Source of the DNA: Peptacetobacter sp900539645
Lineage (GTDB): Bacteria > Bacillota > Clostridia > Peptostreptococcales > Peptostreptococcaceae
Reading direction: 5' to 3'
Length of the DNA: 25,534 bases
Assembly: GCF_047807365.1 (NCBI RefSeq)
Contig: NZ_JBLOUI010000035.1
Coordinates: forward strand, 1 to 25,534
Positions 23,442 to 25,534 of the stretch are shown here, piece by piece (within the stretch, counting starts at the first letter, position 1; each line of letters starts with the position of its first letter). A program made the position numbers and the translations under genes. A model generated the notes under the pieces. It was not told the origin of the DNA and searched no databases. It worked only from the letters and a program-made list of their open reading frames with translations.

Positions 23442-25343
23442 ATGAATTTAATTACGTTTGAAAATATATGTAAAAGTTATTCAGAAAAAAAATTAATAGA
23501 AAATCTTTCTTTTGGTATAAATGACGGTGAAAAAATTGGTCTTATTGGTGTAAATGGAACTGGTAAGTCTACTCTTTTAAAAATTGTCGCTGGTGTAGAG
23601 GAAATAGACAGCGGTAAAATAACAAAAGCTAATAAAGTAAGAATAGAGTACCTTCCTCAGAGCCCAGATTACGATGAAAATGCAACTGTTCTTGAACAGG
23701 TTTTCAAAGCTGAATCAAAGGAATTAAACCTTCTTGGAAGATATCAAGATTTATTAAAAAAATTAGAGAAAGAATACTCTGATAAAGTTAATGACGAACT
23801 TATAAAAGTTCAGGAGCAGATAGATACAATGAATCTTTGGGACTTAGAAAATGATGCTAAAGCTGTCCTTACAAAGCTTGGGATAGACAACTTTGACCAA
23901 AAAGTTTCTGAGCTTTCAGGTGGTCAGAAAAAGAGAATTTCTCTTGCATCTGCACTTATAACACCTTGTGAGCTACTAGTGCTTGACGAGCCTACCAACC
24001 ACTTAGACAGCGATACAATAGACTGGCTTGAAGAATATCTAAACTCAAGAAAAGGCTCTCTATTAATGATTACACACGATAGATACTTCCTTGATAGAGT
24101 TACAAACAGAATCCTTGAACTAGACAAAGGTAGACTGTTTAGCTATGAAGGAAACTATACTCTATTCTTAGAGAAAAAAATGGAGAGACTTCAGCTTGAA
24201 TCTAGTATGGAAGATAAAAGACAGAATCTTATCAGAAATGAGCTTAAATGGGTTAAAAGAGGTGCAAGAGCTAGAACAACTAAACAGAAAGCTAGACTTC
24301 AGAGATTTGATGAACTTGTTAATCGTGAAGTTATAAAAGAAGACGAAAAAATAGATATCTCTGTAGCATCAAGCAGACTTGGTAAAAAAATAATCGAAAT
24401 AAAAAATATATCTAAAAGTTTCGATGGTAAAAAAGTTATCGACGATTTAGAATACACTCTTGCCAGAACAGATAGAATTGGTATTGTAGGTAAAAATGGA
24501 CTTGGTAAATCTACTCTTATAAATATTTTAAATGGTAAATTACAGCCAGATAGTGGTACAGTTGAGATTGGAGAAACTGTTAAAATAGGTTGTTTCTCTC
24601 AGGATGACTCTCACATGGACCCAAATATGAAGGCTATAGATTATATCAAAGAAGAAAGTGACTATATAACAACTGCTGATGGAACTAAAATCACAGCATC
24701 TATGATGTGCGAAAGATTCTTATTCAATGGTACTCTTCAGCACACTATGATAGAAAAATTATCTGGTGGTGAAAGAAGAAGACTTCACCTATTGAGAGTT
24801 CTTATGGGCGCTCCAAATGTACTTCTGCTTGACGAACCTACAAATGACCTTGATATAGAAACACTTAGCAGACTAGAAGACTATCTTGATGAATTTGACG
24901 GTGTTGTAATAACTGTATCACACGATAGATATTTCTTAGATAGAATATGTAACAAGATTTTTGCCTATGAAGGAAATGGTAGAATCTTTATCTTTACAGG
25001 AAACTACAGCGATTATACTATTTTCAGAGAAATTCAAGGAATTGAATTTGAAAACGATAAACCAGAAAAAGTTGTTGAGCCTAAGAAAGAAAAAGAGAAA
25101 CCTAAGTCTGATAAAAAGACTAAGTTCTCTTATAAAGAACAGAAGGAATATGATTCAATTGATTCTGATATAGAGCAGTTAGAAAAGAAAATAGCTGCAC
25201 TTGAAGAAAGTACTGCAGTTTATGCTACTGACTTCACAAAACTTCAGGAAATAATGAATGAAAAAGCTGAACTAGAAAAAGAACTTGAATATAAATATGA
25301 ACGCTGGGAATACTTAAATGAATTAGCAGAAAGCTTCCAGTAA
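23442..25343 (+). CDS. uup: ABC-F ATPase, Uup type
   Basis: A 633-residue soluble ABC-F protein with two ATPase cassettes and no membrane segments. Cassette 1 has GVNGTGKS (36-43), LSGGQKKR and VLDEPTNHLD. Cassette 2 has GKNGLGKS, LSGGERRR and LLDEPTNDLD. The linker carries KWVKRGARARTTKQKARLQR, and the last 80 residues form the coiled-coil KKTKFSYKEQKEYDSIDSDI...ALEES characteristic of Uup. ABC-F proteins bind the ribosome; Uup also affects branched DNA and transposon excision. Start ATG has AAGGAG 6 nt upstream. It follows the MocR gene by 16 bp. No resistance-type linker extension is visible, so a housekeeping role is more likely than antibiotic protection. Confidence 0.92.
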   Translation: MNLITFENICKSYSEKKLIENLSFGINDGEKIGLIGVNGTGKSTLLKIVAGVEEIDSGKITKANKVRIEYLPQSPDYDENATVLEQVFKAESKELNLLGRYQDLLKKLEKEYSDKVNDELIKVQEQIDTMNLWDLENDAKAVLTKLGIDNFDQKVSELSGGQKKRISLASALITPCELLVLDEPTNHLDSDTIDWLEEYLNSRKGSLLMITHDRYFLDRVTNRILELDKGRLFSYEGNYTLFLEKKMERLQLESSMEDKRQNLIRNELKWVKRGARARTTKQKARLQRFDELVNREVIKEDEKIDISVASSRLGKKIIEIKNISKSFDGKKVIDDLEYTLARTDRIGIVGKNGLGKSTLINILNGKLQPDSGTVEIGETVKIGCFSQDDSHMDPNMKAIDYIKEESDYITTADGTKITASMMCERFLFNGTLQHTMIEKLSGGERRRLHLLRVLMGAPNVLLLDEPTNDLDIETLSRLEDYLDEFDGVVITVSHDRYFLDRICNKIFAYEGNGRIFIFTGNYSDYTIFREIQGIEFENDKPEKVVEPKKEKEKPKSDKKTKFSYKEQKEYDSIDSDIEQLEKKIAALEESTAVYATDFTKLQEIMNEKAELEKELEYKYERWEYLNELAESFQ

Positions 25344-25360
25344 AATAATGAAAATAAAAA

Positions 25361-25452
25361 GACTGTCCCCTACTCCAGGCTTCGACGACTCACTCTTTAG
25401 AGTAACACATTTCAAAGTCGTGATGAACTGCTACCCGTAGAGTGGACTGTCA
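25361..25452. repeat. GC-richer structured segment between GACTGTC direct repeats
   Basis: Two direct GACTGTC copies (25361-25367 and 25446-25452) bracket a segment clearly richer in G and C than its surroundings. It can fold: ACGACT (25385-25390) pairs with AGTCGT (25416-25421), and ACTC/GAGT (25392-25403) and CTAC/GTAG (25431-25440) form small hairpins. No coding frame with a start is present. It could be a small non-autonomous element with duplicated target, an IS end, or a structured RNA. I do not recognise it. Confidence 0.4.
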
Positions 25453-25476
25453 AAATAAATAAAAGTTAAATTTATC

Positions 25477-25510
25477 ATCCAGCAAGGTATTTTCCTTGCT
25501 GGATATTTTT
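25477..25510. terminator. Terminator after uup
   Basis: A perfect 11-bp stem, ATCCAGCAAGG (25477-25487) with CCTTGCTGGAT (25494-25504), has a 6-nt loop and T5 at 25506-25510 on the plus strand. It may also serve a converging gene from the right. Confidence 0.85.
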
Positions 25511-25534
25511 ATGCTACTTTTAAAAATTCTTCAT
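25509..25534 (-). CDS. Possible C-terminal codons of a minus-strand gene (partial)
   Basis: On the minus strand the last bases read ...EEFLKVA followed by TAA (25509-25511). The terminator begins 5 bp beyond, the right position for a converging gene entering from the right edge. Eight codons are too few to identify a product. Confidence 0.3.

Noticed and set aside
1..25534. CRISPR array, prophage, integron or secondary-metabolite cluster
   Set aside because: No regularly spaced direct repeats of CRISPR size, no phage structural genes, integrase or biosynthetic megagenes are present.

Overview
The window is AT-rich (roughly 30% GC) DNA from a low-GC, Gram-positive anaerobe, most likely a member of the Clostridia close to Peptostreptococcaceae. 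This rests on gene content and style only: purine-rich ribosome binding sites, TTGACA/TATAAT promoters, S-box and glycine riboswitches, a MocR regulator, a sigma-54 activator, and many UUG starts. No rRNA or tRNA gene, CRISPR array or prophage is visible.

Left part (1-4600): the end of an IS30-type transposase runs in from the left. Next come an XRE-cupin regulator and the metN-metI-metQ methionine ABC importer, all on the minus strand. The importer is preceded by a complete SAM-I riboswitch with its own promoter, antiterminator and terminator. Upstream of it, at about 4454-4563, a promoter and a terminator bracket a putative small RNA of about 110 nt.

Middle part (4650-14550): clpB is the last gene of a three-gene minus-strand operon that begins with a RepL-like winged-helix protein and an unrecognised protein. 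A membrane GGDEF protein diverges from this operon. A saccharopine-dehydrogenase-like oxidoreductase follows, preceded by a tandem glycine riboswitch with a terminator. Then come a TerD/patatin-like phospholipase pair and a TVP38/DedA-like membrane protein with a very charged tail.

Right-middle part (14600-18320): an EamA transporter (minus) and a PAS/AAA+/Fis sigma-54 activator (plus) are divergent. The 366-bp region between them holds a good -24/-12 promoter facing the transporter. It also holds three 18-bp inverted repeats (TAAGT-N8-ACTTA) spaced exactly 61 bp apart, the last covering the -10 of the activator's own promoter. This reads as a self-contained sigma-54 export circuit and is the most striking structure in the window. 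A zinc-dependent phospholipase C-like protein follows.

Right part (18330-25534): a Cof-type HAD phosphatase and cinA (minus), then ddl, a MocR regulator and the ABC-F gene uup (plus). The window ends with a GC-richer segment flanked by direct GACTGTC repeats, a terminator, and what may be the last codons of a minus-strand gene.
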